Part shown: piece after piece, positions 1 through 11,526 of the stretch
Numbering within the stretch: position 1 is the first letter of the stretch
Layout: each line of letters opens with the position of its first letter
Notes under the pieces: generated by a model
What the model was told of the DNA's origin: nothing
The model's database searches: none
Seen by the model: the letters and a program-made list of their open reading frames with translations, nothing else
NCBI GenBank assembly: GCA_032358255.1
Contig: JAULBX010022409.1
Coordinates: forward strand, 1-64,000
Direction of reading: 5' to 3'
Source of the DNA: Heterotrichella gracilis
Lineage: Eukaryota > Sar > Xanthophyceae > Tribonematales > Xanthonemataceae
Length of the DNA: 64,000 nt
Position numbers and translations under genes: made by a program

Positions 1-1032
1 CACCATCCCCACGCCCGCCCCCACCATCCCCCCGCCCACCACCATCCCTCGCCCACCACCGCCCTCGCCACCCTCACCGCCACCCCCATCACCATCACCC
101 CCTCCCCCCACCCCTCCACCTCCTTCCCCACCACCAACACCTCCTCCAAGCCCCCCCCCACCCAGCCCACCACCACCCTTTGGCAGTGAGTATACAACAA
201 TTTCATCCATATATTGAGCATACGATTGCCATTGGATCACCTTGCATTATGGTCATAATCACCTCACTCGTGGTCCCCTAAGCCTTCCTCGTGTGCACAC
301 ACGCACACAACCCACCTTCCAGTTGCCAAGGACTCTGCGTACCTGACCAATCACGATTCACACATATAAACCCTAAGCCGCTCCTGGCAAACGTTAACCC
401 TTACCCCGGCCTGGAGCAATTTAGTTTACTGAATTCCTGTCCCGTTTATAAACTATAGGATAACGTTTCTAGTGCAAAATTGCATCAGCATATTAAGTTG
501 ATAATATATGCAATCTTAACTACCTTCATTTCCCCTCATTTCTGCAGCTTTCTGCTCCCCCCCTTCCAACATCACATCCAACGCACGCTGCGGCATCCGG
601 CTGGTGGGCCCAGACCGCTTGAAGCCCTACATTGGGCGGGTCGAAGTCTTCTACAATGGAACCTGGGGCACAGTCTGCGATGACTCCCTGGATGTTGAAG
701 ACTTTGGCGCCAATTTCGCCATTGCAGTTTGTCAGACCCTAGGGTATTCTGGGGCCTCGTGGGTTGGGACAGTTGGCGGAGGCGCTGGCCCAGTCTGGAT
801 GGACGACGTGCAGTGCCCCATTGACGCTGAGAACATTGCAGCAGACTGCCCGTTCAATGGGTGGGGGATCAACGACTGCAACCACAAGGAGGACATTGGA
901 GTACGCTGTCTAAAGACGCCACTGGTGTATGGCAGCGTTGCAGGGCAGTCGCTGGCTCTGTCAGCTGGTGTGGAGGGAATAGGCGGCAGCACCAGGGGAG
1001 TGGTTGTGCAGGTGGCTAACATCCCCAAGTGA
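1..1032 (+). CDS. SRCR-domain extracellular glycoprotein, 3' end
   Basis: Two exons are visible: 1-185 (continuing off the left edge) and 548-1032, with a GTGAGT donor at 186 and a CAG acceptor ending at 547. The exon phases join. Exon one encodes about 60 residues of Pro-rich stalk (runs of SPPPP, TPPPP and PPPSP), the kind that is hydroxyprolinated and glycosylated in green-algal walls. Exon two encodes a scavenger receptor cysteine-rich domain: IRLVGP, GRVEVFYNGTWGTVCDDS, then VCQTLGY, then paired cysteines, the typical SRCR order. The protein ends about 45 residues after the domain with no membrane segment seen there. SRCR domains bind ligands at the cell surface; a role in wall or adhesion is an inference. 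The N-terminus and any signal peptide lie outside the window. Confidence 0.85.
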
Positions 1033-2996
1033 TTTTGCATGTGTCATCTCAACAATGGGTCGAGCCAAGGTTTGAGCGGCAAGATGGGGCACCATCCTTG
1101 GGTGTACCAAGTACCCATGAGCACGATGTGGACAGCTCACTTCCAAATTATTCACTTGAGCGACCTTTTGTCAGCAACTTGAAAAGCACAGGTACTACTG
1201 TAGTGGGCCAAAAGCCATCCCCAAAAAACCCGGCTCCATGAGACGTCTGGCACATATGGTTATTGTCCAACACAAATTGCCAAGTTTGAAGTAGTTAGGT
1301 GCGCAGGCCCACCATCGCACCACACCATCACCTTGGCGCATCCTCACTACTATCATAGGATGGAGGCCATCTCGTCGTTTGGTTTTGCGCCCCAATTATT
1401 TTGTATTGTGTGTGTTTTTTGCGTCAGGCACAAAGAGACCAAATCTGGTTCAATTTCTTTGGCTGGCTATACTGGTATACACGTGGGGAAAGGCAAGAAA
1501 TGATATTTGGTTTCCTATTATCCATGTCGATGCCTTGCTGCAGCCGAAACTGCCATCAGCCAGCCCAGTTGTGATCGATCGTGGATCACCATTGGTGACT
1601 GGGTAGCTTTTTTATTGTTAATATTATTTAGAATTGCCGTTATATTATTTTTATGGTTTCTAGTTATAGAAAATTATAACTTTTGATTTTTTGTTCTTGC
1701 ATGTAGTGTTCCAGATTGTTGTCTGACTGCACTTTCTGAAGCTTGGTATCATAGAAAATTGCGAAATAGTAATGGGCTAAATGGACATGCAGCTAGCCTG
1801 GTATCATAGAAAATTGCGAAATAGTAATGGACTTAATGGACACGCAGATGATCAAGCATGGTAGACACTTGAAATGAGGCTGCCAGCTGCAGCTCACTTG
1901 ATGTACACACCATATGCAATGTTCCTTGCAAATTTGAAGGCTTTAAAGGCTTGCAATTGGAGCAAATTTAAAGCCACCAAGTGGAAATTGAAAAAATGTA
2001 AGTGGTGGTTTTCCATTGAAGTAATGTTACAGCCATAGCCAACTTGTGATGAATTTCCACTCCAGTTGAGACTGAACTGGGCTGAGGAAACTTCACTTGT
2101 TGCCGAGGTGCAATCACGGGTCTTACCATCAAGGGCACGCAAAGAAAAGGTAGGTTAATGAAGCTGGTTTTACCCCAGGGTATGTTCACACTGCACAGGA
2201 GGGCAGGCTCTAAACTAGCCATGGTTGTGTTTGCAGTGAGCAGTTGTGTTTTGCTATGATGCAGGAGAGCCATATCGGCGCCATATGGGCGCATGGCATT
2301 ACAGATAGCAAGCTGAAGTGCCAGCTTTACAACTTACCGTAATTGCACCATATTTGTTTGAAGTAAGGTGTTGGTTGGGCTGCGAGGTAGTGCGCAAGCT
2401 CTAAATATGCTTTGTCGAGGGAAGCTCCATTGCAGCTATTATTATTTAGGTGGGCAGACTGAAGTGGGCAGCTGCATAAACGGTTTGTGTAGCAACAGGA
2501 AAAACTAAACCTTTCTAGCTTGCTTGAAGCAATTATGCAGTTCTGACATAGGTAGTGATAGTGAACCTAGGAAACAATATATTCTCCTGACTCAAGGGCA
2601 AGGCAGGAAAACAGGTAGCTGTAGACGACTGTCGGGTTGAACCTTGCCTTCTAATGCAAACAAGCATGTGACCCAGTTTCAAGCAGCAAGTCGCCAGTAC
2701 TGTGTGTTTGTAGGGTTGCATTTATTCCCCTGCAGGTTGACGTCATCAATACCGCTTGATACCCACATGACCAAGCATAGCCATGCATACGCATGACCAC
2801 TTCAGCTTGTGAGGGAATCAATAGCCCCTCCACATAATAGGTTGCGAGAGAAACACAGTACGAACACAGTATGCATCTAACAGTATATATGCATGCATTG
2901 TATTCGAAGTGTAACCCTCAACAAGGGTAACTCCTCCCATCCCCGTATGATGACTTTTTTTTTATGGATCTCACTTTGGGCAGTCTGTGCAGAGCC
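1033..2996. other. Intergenic, no gene seen
   Basis: This holds the 3' flank of the SRCR gene and the 5' flank of the small gene at 3102. It is AT-richer than the genes and contains a two-copy 55-bp tandem repeat at about 1744-1853. No open frame here has domain-like or exon-like composition. Confidence 0.6.
1744..1853. repeat. 55-bp tandem duplication, two copies
   Basis: A block beginning TGGTATCATAGAAAATTGCG at 1744 recurs at 1799 with a few substitutions near its 3' side (GGGCTAAATGGACATG against GGACTTAATGGACACG). The two copies are adjacent. No coding content is seen. Confidence 0.85.
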
Positions 2997-3005
2997 TATT
3001 TATAT
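2997..3005 (+). promoter_or_regulatory. Candidate TATA box of the small gene at 3102
   Basis: TATTTATAT lies about 97 bases before the ATG at 3102, a usual spacing for a TATA box plus a short 5' leader in a compact algal gene. The flanking sequence is GC-richer. There is no experimental support. Confidence 0.4.
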
Positions 3006-3101
3006 CGCCTAGGCAACTGTTCTTCACAAACCTCAACCAAGCTTGCACTCCTAGTCCCCTCGTTACCCCCATTATCTACCTTCCATACCAACTTGCAAAC
3101 C

Positions 3102-3486
3102 ATGGATGCCTTGAAATCCGCAGAGGCGAAGGTGGTTGATGTGGCCAAGGATGTCGGGGAGTCAATCAAGGAGTTTGCGGAGACTGCAAAGGTGATGCAC
3201 CTAGCCCCAGCCTCTGATCGGGTAGTTGGGCTCCTGTTTCGCTGTGTGTGAGTCAACACTGTGACCTTGGCTGACGCTGTTGGGTTGTTTGCCACAGGAG
3301 AGCCTGACTGGCCATGGTGGTGAGACGCTGTACGGTGAGGCCAAGGAGGGGAGCATGTTCGGCGCAGTGGACAAGCAGGCAGAGAAGATCGATGAACGAA
3401 AGGCGGAAGCTGCTGCTGCTGCTGCCGGTGGTGGCATGTTTGGAGCCGTGGAGGAGGGAGGAAAGGAGGGGACCATGCTGGCCTAG
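3102..3486 (+). CDS. Small hydrophilic LEA-like protein, 92 aa
   Basis: Two exons, 3102-3191 and 3298-3486, joined in phase 0 (donor GTGATG after the Lys codon, acceptor ACAG). The 92-residue product starts MDALKSAEAK and is predicted to be an amphipathic, Lys/Glu/Ala-rich helix for the first 30 residues. The second exon carries two copies of a GxMFGAV motif (GSMFGAV, GGMFGAV) around an Ala-rich stretch and ends GTMLA. There is no signal peptide or membrane segment. Composition resembles late-embryogenesis-abundant or other desiccation/stress proteins, but I do not recognise the family; the LEA comparison rests on composition alone. The ATG is chosen because a TATA-like element sits about 97 bases upstream and the frame has stops before it. 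Confidence 0.65.
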
Positions 3487-5722
3487 GTGCGTGAACTCCG
3501 ATACTGGTATCCACGTCATGCGTGTGTCAGCGGGGGGATTAAGTGCCCTGAGCTCAATTAAGCAGAGTTGCGCGTTGCACACGCCGTGTTTGGTGGGTTT
3601 TATGCAATGCTAGGTTGAGGAATTGCCCGGTGGGTGGTTGATTTGTTCACATGACGCCGTTTTCCCGCCAGCCTGTCGCATCACCTCGGATGGTTTGGTG
3701 AGCACCTGCAACTTCTAGCTGTGTTGGCGTATACATATCAAACCTGCATGGCAACTGGATTCGAAGCGTTGTGCTGACACGCGGTGGTGAATACGCCTTT
3801 CTTGCCCTGTTTTTTCATCACGGACCTGGGCACATTCTCCCAACCTTGGATGTCTCGGATGGGCCGTAGCCGTTCCCCGCCGTTGGTGAAGCACGTCCGT
3901 TGAAAACGGATCTGTAGGTCTTGACGCTGCGGTATAGCGCGTGGCTTGCCGAGTGGCTGTGCAGCAACGAGATGGGCTGTTTTGGCGCCAGATTTGCGGC
4001 TGGCAGAACTGGAGATGTTTGCTAGATTGCAGGTAGTGCTCGTACAATTCGTCGTGTGAACACCAGCGGCTGATCTTGCACTTGAGTTACTAACAAGATG
4101 CAACGTGCACCTTGTCAGATCCCGGTGCAGACGCCTGATTTTAAGCTGTTTCGGGCAGCTAGGTGCCAGCAGGCGATGGCGTGAGTGTGTGTGTAAGCGT
4201 TCACTGGGCCACTGGGGATCTGAACTGATTTGATTGGACTTTTTGCAGGAGGATGTGAGGCTGCGGCATCGATTTGGTCACTGGAGCTGCAAGGGGACCC
4301 AATTTGGATGATGTTGTCAGTTGGGTGTATCCTTGGCCCTCAATAGGGCCTCAACCCACTGTTCTCTTTTCATAAAAGTGTTGTGTACAGTTCTGGGAGC
4401 CCACTGGGGTTCACGTTGTCCTAGCTGTCCTGCAACCCCTGTTGCTGGCTGTCGTTGGCGCAAACATACCCTCTGTTTCCAATGCCCTTGTGGCACTACT
4501 GCCGTTACTGCAACCATCCCCCATCTGTCGCCCTGTGCTATATTTATCGTAGTCAACCTAACTGTAAACTAGCACTTTGAACTCAGGTTTGTAATATACC
4601 TCCTAGTACGCCATGTGGTCAACTACCGCTGTGCCATACTATATGGCACATACTACAGGTATCTGTTGGCAACTGCACATTGAGTGGCAAGCTGGAGACC
4701 CTGCCACAGTGCCCTCCTTCAGCTCCTTCCAGGACAATGCCAAAGCCCCACGCAAAAGTGGAGCATAGGAACAAACAGCAGTGGCGACACAGTGGTGCAG
4801 CCACCATTGAGAGCAAGGAACCACACTCCCCAGTATGCGTGGCCACAAACCTGCCCAATCTGCAACAGGCAACACAGTCCTCTGCTCTCACCTTTGTGTT
4901 ATTACCAGGACATTCTCATAGGGGGGGGTCATAAGTACTCTGCAGAAAGCATAGCATCTGTCGCCGCAGGGTGTGACAGGGTACAGTTACTAGTGCATTT
5001 TGGAAGCAAGAGATGTGCCAATTAGCCAGCGAGTCCTCCCGTGCAAACTGTTCCCCACCAGTGAAAGTTTTAAACACGGCGTATAGGGCCCAGTTGCCGG
5101 CCATCCCAAACCAGTCAGACTAACTTCAAATGCTGATTCACCTTTATTGCCCTAGGGGCCCTAAATGGCGCCGAGTCACTTCTAGGAGACGGCTGGTCAA
5201 CCCGTTTCAGCTATTAGTCTTTTGCCACAAGCTGTAAAACAAGTGAGTGTTCACTAACGAAGGCAAAATTATCACAAAAAATGTTTGCATATGCTAGGAT
5301 AATTCCCAGATGTCAACAGAGTGGCGTGGCAACACTGGTTACGCCCACCTCCTTGCGCCCCCCTTCCACACCACACAGCGGTGGTTGGACGGCTACCTCC
5401 CAGCAGAGTCATCACCCCTAAAACCAACACAAAACGCACCAACAGCCCAGCCACGCAAACACCACTCCCCCATCCTCCCCAAACATACCTCCACAAACTG
5501 TCTCACTAAGGTTCAACAGCCACACACACCCAATACCCAACGCCCCGTCAGCGGCCGCACGAACGCCGCCACCCCAACCCCATTGAGTCATCCTCGACAC
5601 CCTCAACTGCTCCACCCAAAAAGAATTAAATCAACCACGCGCTCAGTCGCCGCACCCCCATCTTATGTCCCTTCGCCCGGTACCGCCCCTGACACAAAAA
5701 CTCTAGGTAAACCCTAAACCCC
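3487..5722. other. Intergenic, no gene seen
   Basis: About 2.2 kb between the small gene and the stop codon of the minus-strand SMP-30 gene. Open frames here are short and overlap on both strands without domain content. Single-stranded C-rich stretches near 5340-5640 give long Pro/Thr-rich readings that look like low complexity, not exons. Confidence 0.5.
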
Positions 5723-8700
5723 TCACAGCGGCCACACGTACGCAGACGCAGCCCCCGCCACCCCCGGCACCTCCACCCGGTACAGCCCCCCCGCATGCTT
5801 GGCCCTGTCATCCAGCTTGCCAAACTCGCTCTCCCTGCGGGTGGTGACGTACAGGTGGCGCAAGCCTGGGCCCCCAAAGGTGCACGCAGTGGGGCGGTTG
5901 ATGGGGAGGGAAACCCTGCGGTGTTAGGGTTCTGTTAGGGTTTTTGCTACAGTGCTACAGTACAGGTGGCGCAGGCCTGGACCCCCAAAGGTGCACGCGG
6001 TGGGGCGGTTGATAGGGAGGGAAACCCTGCAGTGGTAGGGTTTGGTTAGGGTTTTTGCTTTTGGGGTGGCACAGGCCTGGAACCCAAATGGTGCACGCGG
6101 TGGGGCGGTTCACGGGGAGGGGAACCCTGCAGTTTTGAATTTGATTAGGGTTTTGTGTTACGGTATCATTGGTGCACGCGGGGGCGGATCATAGGGATGG
6201 ACACCCTGCAGCGTGAGGGTTATCAGTAGGGTTGTTTCCGATGGTACAGTGGGTGCAGGCTCAGCCCCACACAGGTGCACGCAGAAGTGCAACTCACGGA
6301 GTCCAAAACCATCCATGATATCCAGGCATCTGACCAGGGGGTCAACTGGGCCATGCAACTGCAATGACACGCGGCAGAAGTGCCCCAAATGACTATGATT
6401 TACTGCGCCACGTGCATCTTGTGTTTTTGCTCTGGTGCAGCAAAAGGCTCGCAAATGCATATGCAATTCACAAGTACAGAAAAGGGAGGTGGTGACCGCC
6501 TTGCATCCCCTGCGCACCTGTTGATTTCCTCCCCGTTTGTTGGGTTGTAACACACCACCGACCCGCTCTCCGCTAGGACCACCCACAGGTTGCCCTTGTT
6601 GTCAATGGTGATGCCATCTGGGGGGCCCGGCGAGGCAGGGGGGGTGACCACAGTCCTGCGGGAGGACAGGTTTTTCTTTAGTCCAAGGATTAGTACTCCA
6701 GGGATAAGGGATGTAGAGGTTAGGGTGTAGGGTACTGTGTATCTAGCTCATTGCCTTCGCCGCATCGATAGCAGTCCACGACATTCTTGGGTGGTTTGTA
6801 CTTGCCCTAGTCGGGCGAGCCTCACAAATGGAATGCCTCAAATGGAACGTGGCATGGGAATGGATGGAAGGTGTAGTATCCATTAAAGCAGCCTGCCCTG
6901 GCCCTGCGCACTGCTTGCACTGCATTGATGAAGACGGCAGCTGCCAGCCAGTTCTATGCCACATTTAGTTTGAGGCAACCAATGGGTGAAGCTCGAACCA
7001 GGACCTGAGCAAGTACAGCCCATCAGGCAATGACGCTAGCTTTCTGGCTCAGTTTTTTTCCCTTTCGCTTTTTCGATGCGGTGAAGGCAATAAGTAGCTA
7101 TAGGTGAGGTATCTGTATGAGGGTTTGTTTCTTGCTCATAATGATGAATCCTCCGGGCCACCCACCATCCCCCCCCCACACACAACTTGCAGTCAGGCTC
7201 CCTCCCTGCCAGCCCCCACCATCTCCAACCCACCTTGCAGCCGATGATACCCACGCCACCCCATCCCCACCCACTTACATCCACCTTGCAAGCAGGTCCC
7301 TCCCCACCCCATGCCTCACACCCCTTGCCAGCAAATTTCCCTCCCATGGCATCCCGACCCCCCACCGCCCCTAACAATATTGAAACAACCACGCCCCCCT
7401 TCCATCCCCACCTACCTTGCAATCAGCTTTCCCTCCCCGTCCCTGGCCATGGCCCCAGTGCCATCCACCTGGTACTCGGTGATGGTCCCCTTCCCAGTGT
7501 CGGCAAAATAAATCACCCCCTTGGCCTCGTCCCAGGCCATGCCGTTGGGCAGCGTCACCTCCCCAGGTCGCAGCACCTGCAGTGGTGGGCAGCATTTATG
7601 GACCCTAAATCCCTAGATCATATCCCAAATATCTTGGTCCCAGGCCATGCCGTTGGGCAGCGTCACCTCCCCAGGTCGCAGCACCTGCAGTGGCGGGGAC
7701 AGCATTTAGGGACCCTAAATCCCTAAATCATATCCCAAATATCTTGGTCCCAGGCCATGCCGTTGGGCAGCGTCACCTCCCCAGGTCGCAGCACCTGCAG
7801 TGGCGGGGACAGCATTTAGAGACCCTAAATCCCTACATCAGATCCCAAATCTCTTTGTCTCAGGCCATGCCATTGGGCAGCGTCACCTCACCAGGTCGCA
7901 GCACCTGCAGTCGAGGGTGGGGGCAGTGTTAGGGTTTATAGCTGTACCCTAAATCCCGTTCCAGACCATGCCGTTGGGCAGGACAGCCTCAGGGCCCAGG
8001 AGGGGATGAGGGAGACAAGTACAACTCAGGTTTAGGGGTTCACACAGCCAGGAATCCTTAATCCCTATAGGGTTTCACGCAGCCAAGGGGGTGGAGACCA
8101 GTTCACATTGGTGGTAAAAGGGTCAGTAGCACTCTGGGGGGAGTGTGCAAAGTCTCCGAATTATGTGGACCCTACAACTCCAAAACCCTGAATCTCTATA
8201 AGATTTTGGAATTGCAGGATCCACAAAAATTCCAGACATACCTCTAGGGGTTTAGGGTTATAAGCCTGTATTGCCCTAGCGTCTACCTGCTCCATCGTGT
8301 CTGGCTTGTCCGGCATCAGAGATTTGTGGACCCTACAACTCTAAAACCCTAAATCCCTATATGATTAAGGGTTAATAAAGCCTGTATTGCCCTAGCGTCT
8401 ACCTGCTCCATCGTGCCTGGCTTATCCGGCATCAGAGATTTGTGGACCCTACAACTCTAAAACCCTACATCCCTATATGATTAAGGTTTTATAAAGCCTG
8501 TATTGCCCTAGCGTCTACCTGCTCCATCGTGCCTGGCTTATCGAGCATCATTCTCAGAGATCTGTGGGACCCTACAAATCCAAACCCTAACCCTAAAGCT
8601 GCAGTGCCCTGACCCTTACCTGCTCCATCGTGTCTGGCTTGTCCGGCGTGAGTCGGTACAGGATGCCCTCCTCCCCGTCCCTCCAGGAGGTGTGCATCAA

Positions 8701-9967
8701 CCCCACTAGTAGGGTCCCCTGGGGCGACACCTTGCCGTCGTTGAAGCGCATGCTGCCGGGGTCACGCAGGTCGGCAGGGGGAACGCTGGCGATTACCCTG
8801 AAGAGCAGGAAATGGATAATTGGACATGGAGATTATAGCGCCCCACCTTCATGGACGAGAAATGTCCACAGACGCCAGTCTAGGTGGGAAACGCACAGGG
8901 CGATTTTTTGTCCCGGATCCTGACCCCAAACCCAGCCTAGGGTTTTGCTGCGCACGTCTACCTGGGTCTCTGCTCTCCCACAAAACCATTGGCCATAACC
9001 TAAACCCCAGCTTGGCATACGCGCATCAACGACGGTACCACACTGCCCTAGCCCAGGCCCTAGCATGGGGTTTTTGCCGCACCTGCCGACCTGCTTGCTG
9101 CTCACATCCAACAGTCTAGGAGGAGCGCACAGGGTCAACTAATTTTACCCCAATTCCTGACCCAAACCCTAGCATAGAGTTTTTGTCGCACCTGCCAACC
9201 TGCTTGCTGCTCACTTCCACCTCCATCACCTCGCTTTTGGTAGCCACCAGCAGCTTGTTGGGGTCGGATGTGGGTACTATGTTGGCTGCCACCTCGGGGA
9301 TGGTGATGGTGGTGTGCCTGGGGGGAGGGCAAGGGGGGAATGGGTCCATTCAGATGTGGGTATGATGGTGATGGTGGTGTGACTAGGCGGGGGCCAAGGG
9401 GGGGAGTGGGTCCATTCCGGTGTGGGTATGATGGTGATGGTGGCTGCAAGGTCAGGTATGGTGGTGTGCATGAAGTGGAGCTATGGAACTAGTTGGTGCT
9501 AGTTGTGAGTGCAGTGCATTTACACCCTGCGACGCAACCGGCATCACCCCAGTTTATTCCATGCAATTCCGCCCCTGCGGCGTACACCCAGCACCAGCTA
9601 TATTGCACCTACGTGTGTGCATCCATGAGAACAGCTATGTGCAAAACAATTAATTCAAAATTGGGCCTTCCTGTTACTCAAAAACACCCAATTTCTTCAT
9701 TATGCACTTTGCAACCTAAATGCCCACCAACTAGGTGCACCTCTCTGAGGACCACCACCCCAAACCCTTACGTGGGGTTTCTGCTGCACCCTACCTCTCT
9801 GTAGACCCTTCCTCAGCATCTGGTTGGAACACGTGGATGGTTTTCCCGTTAATATCCACAAAGTAGAGGCGCTGCGTTCGATCGTCCCACACAGGGCTTT
9901 CCCCTAAATCGCAGCCGCAGTCCAGCGCTAGTTGGACGGTGGCCTGGGCGGTGGGGGTGGCGGCCAT
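5723..9967 (-). CDS. SMP-30/gluconolactonase/regucalcin family protein, 322 aa
   Basis: Six exons on the minus strand: 9967-9795, 9317-9192, 8797-8620, 7576-7416, 6655-6518 and 5915-5723. All phases agree and give 322 residues, close to the roughly 300 of regucalcin. Family landmarks occur in order: LGESPVWDD with YFVDING in exon 1, PEVAANIVP in exon 2, RFNDGKVSPQG (metal-binding loop) and YRL in exon 3, LPNGMAWD with IYFADTG in exon 4, PDGITIDNKGNLWV in exon 5, and FGGPGLRHLYVTT near the end. This is a six-bladed propeller lactonase with a divalent metal site; its substrate cannot be read from sequence. No signal peptide is seen, so it is probably cytosolic. The introns between exons 2 and 6 carry tandem copies of exon edges, listed separately. 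The divergent neighbour is aspartyl protease A. Confidence 0.93.
5859..6215 (-). repeat. Tandem copies of the acceptor edge of SMP-30 exon 6
   Basis: The 5' edge of exon 6 (the reverse complement of the stretch containing GGTGCACGCAGTGGGGCGG and AAACCCTGC) recurs at about 5950-6030, 6065-6130 and 6170-6200, each followed by a TTAGGGTTT-type heptamer. Each copy keeps a potential CAG acceptor or a close variant. Only the copy adjoining the open frame at 5915 encodes the full last exon. Confidence 0.8.
7571..7990 (-). repeat. Tandem 108-110-bp units copying the acceptor edge of SMP-30 exon 4
   Basis: The block containing CAGGCCATGCCGTTGGGCAG and CAGCACCTGCAGTGG occurs in the true exon and again with CAGCACCTGC at 7679, 7789 and 7899, plus a decayed fragment near 7965. 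Spacing is 108, 110 and 110 bp. The spacer of each unit holds CCCTAAATCCCTA-type sequence. Each unit repeats the CAG acceptor and about 55 bases of coding sequence. Confidence 0.9.
8281..8640 (-). repeat. Tandem ~116-bp units copying the donor edge of SMP-30 exon 3
   Basis: The end of exon 3 with its splice donor (on the plus strand TACCTGCTCCATCGTG, then CTGGCTT.TCCGGC) is at 8619 and again at 8286, 8402 and 8518. Spacers contain CTCTAAAACCCTA and CCCTATATGATTAAG. Four donor sites therefore follow one exon. Confidence 0.9.
9060..9120 (-). repeat. Partial copy of the donor edge of SMP-30 exon 2
   Basis: The stretch GCACCTGCCGACCTGCTTGC at about 9081, with the intron sequence before it (CCTAGCATGGGGTTTTTG), duplicates 9169-9215 with few changes. 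The copy includes the splice donor and about 30 coding bases. Confidence 0.75.
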
Positions 9968-10868
9968 GGCGACGGGCTAGCTGTGGGGACAGAGGTGGAT
10001 TGTAGGGTTGGCTGGGGTTTTGTTTGGGGTGTGGATAGGGTTTGGTGCCTCCTGTGTGATGGTGTGGGGGGGAAGTGATAGGGTATGGGGTGTCCTGGGA
10101 GTGGGGTTGTAGGATGTTGCAGGGTTTGGAGGCGCAGGAACGTGTGTGTTGGCAGTCGAGTACCAGCCGTGCGGTGGCTTGCTACAGGCACAGAGGCGAG
10201 CTGTGGGGTTGAGTTACCAAAAGGGCTTCGTTAAGGGTGTGGGTAGGGGTTTTGTCGGTATGGATGGCCTGGGGAGTATAACTGTTTGAGGGGTGGGGTA
10301 TGTGTGTGTGGAGGGGGCGGGGGGGTTGGTGGGGGGGTCACTGGAGTGCGATTGGCAAGCTCAGGTGATCTGAGAACAGTTGCATTGCAGCTTTGCACAG
10401 ATGAGCTCACACTTAGGGTTTGTGGTTAAAAAAAGGAAGGTGTACAGGTGGCTGTTTGCTACCTTGCAAGGCTTGGTCTGTGCCTTGGACTGAGGGCTGG
10501 TTTGGTGTGTGGTGTGTGTGCTGTCCACTCGAGGGATATGGTGGGAATACGGTATTCTTGAGGCACACTTGAATGTAACCCGCGGTTTGCGATCTGACAA
10601 CAATACGGTGCACAACTGGACTCGCAAGTGGTGCAAAAATATGCCTTTAGTGAGGGTTGTGGCTTACCTTGCAAGGCCGCGGTATTCTTGGACACTCGGG
10701 TGCCTAGTGGGTCAGCTTCAGCACTGGTTCTCTGCGCCTACAGGGTGGTTGGGGCACAAGCAAAGTGGGGTGGGGTTCACAAGATGCGATACGGGTGTGT
10801 ACCACACGCTTTTATGCAACGCTCTGTTTAAAAAGAACGCAGCAGTTCGTGATGCTGCGTTGCCAAGG

Positions 10869-10879
10869 GGAATCGAACC
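10869..10879 (-). promoter_or_regulatory. Pol III B-box-like motif (tRNA-related remnant?)
   Basis: The reverse complement reads GGTTCGATTCC inside GTGGGTTCGATTCCCC, an exact match to the tRNA T-arm/B-box pattern. I could not build a full cloverleaf around it: the T-stem pairs poorly and no clean A box or anticodon arm is seen. It may be a decayed tRNA or the head of a tRNA-derived short element. A second match is at 12771-12781. Confidence 0.3.
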
Positions 10880-11508
10880 CACGACCTCCCTATGCATGCA
10901 TATCCATGGGCGATGCATGCATGCATCGTCAAATGCACGCAAGCGAGGAGCTGGGTCCTTGCTGGTGCACCTCAAACAGGAATAAACAACAGAGCAAGGT
11001 TGCAACGAACCTTGTTCAAGAATGTACGTATACCGGTGGAAGGTTCCCCGGGTTCTGGCGCATACCCTCTATTGCAAGCAGGAAAACTGTGAACACAGGA
11101 AAGTCGTGCAGAGTTTCACCGACTCGCGCATATTATTCCCTGCCGCGTGGAACCAGTTTAGTATTGCTGCTTGCACAACTGTTCCTCCAGCATGCATTGC
11201 TGAGGCTACGAGTCTGGACCTTGCGTCAGACCCTGCAGGGTAAGTGCAGGGTTTTGGTTTTGCCAGCAAGTGCCGCGGCAACGTATACGGTGTGACGATT
11301 GTGACTGGGAGTTTTTTTAAACGTATCTACGTCTACGATGTCTCCGCTCACTCGTAGTTCTAGCCCGAACACAAACGCTCAGGGAATACAGTAGTCTACG
11401 CCCGTGACATCCTTGCTTCGAAGGAATTCCACTTGAGCTTGCCTTGATACGGTATCATTGACGCGACCCAACAGGTTGCTCACCCCAAGTAGTCGAACCA
11501 GACGCATT

Positions 11509-11518
11509 TTTATATACT
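11509..11518 (+). promoter_or_regulatory. TATA-like stretch just before protease A
   Basis: TTTATATACT sits about 10-18 bases before the ATG at 11527. That is too close for a normal TATA box serving this ATG unless the leader is nearly absent, so either it is not used or transcription starts elsewhere. Confidence 0.25.
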
Positions 11519-11526
11519 ATACGACC

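Larger units (their letters stand above)
9968..11526. other. Divergent intergenic region between SMP-30 and aspartyl protease A
   Basis: About 1.56 kb between two divergent starts, so it should hold both promoters. It contains GT-rich low complexity (10010-10340), a Pol III B-box-like motif on the minus strand at 10869-10879, and GCATGC-rich palindromic stretches near 10892-10930. A TATATACTA stretch lies just before the protease ATG. No supported gene is seen. Confidence 0.5.

Noticed and set aside
7036-7422. Minus-strand open frame rich in Gly and Trp between SMP-30 exons 4 and 5
   Set aside because: It is intronic, continues from the exon 4 donor, and has low-complexity composition with no link to the propeller fold.
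10892-10930. GCATGC-rich palindrome as a possible protein-binding site
   Set aside because: Similar ATGCATGC stretches occur at many places (23240, 26063, 40400, 47830) in and out of genes, so position gives no support.
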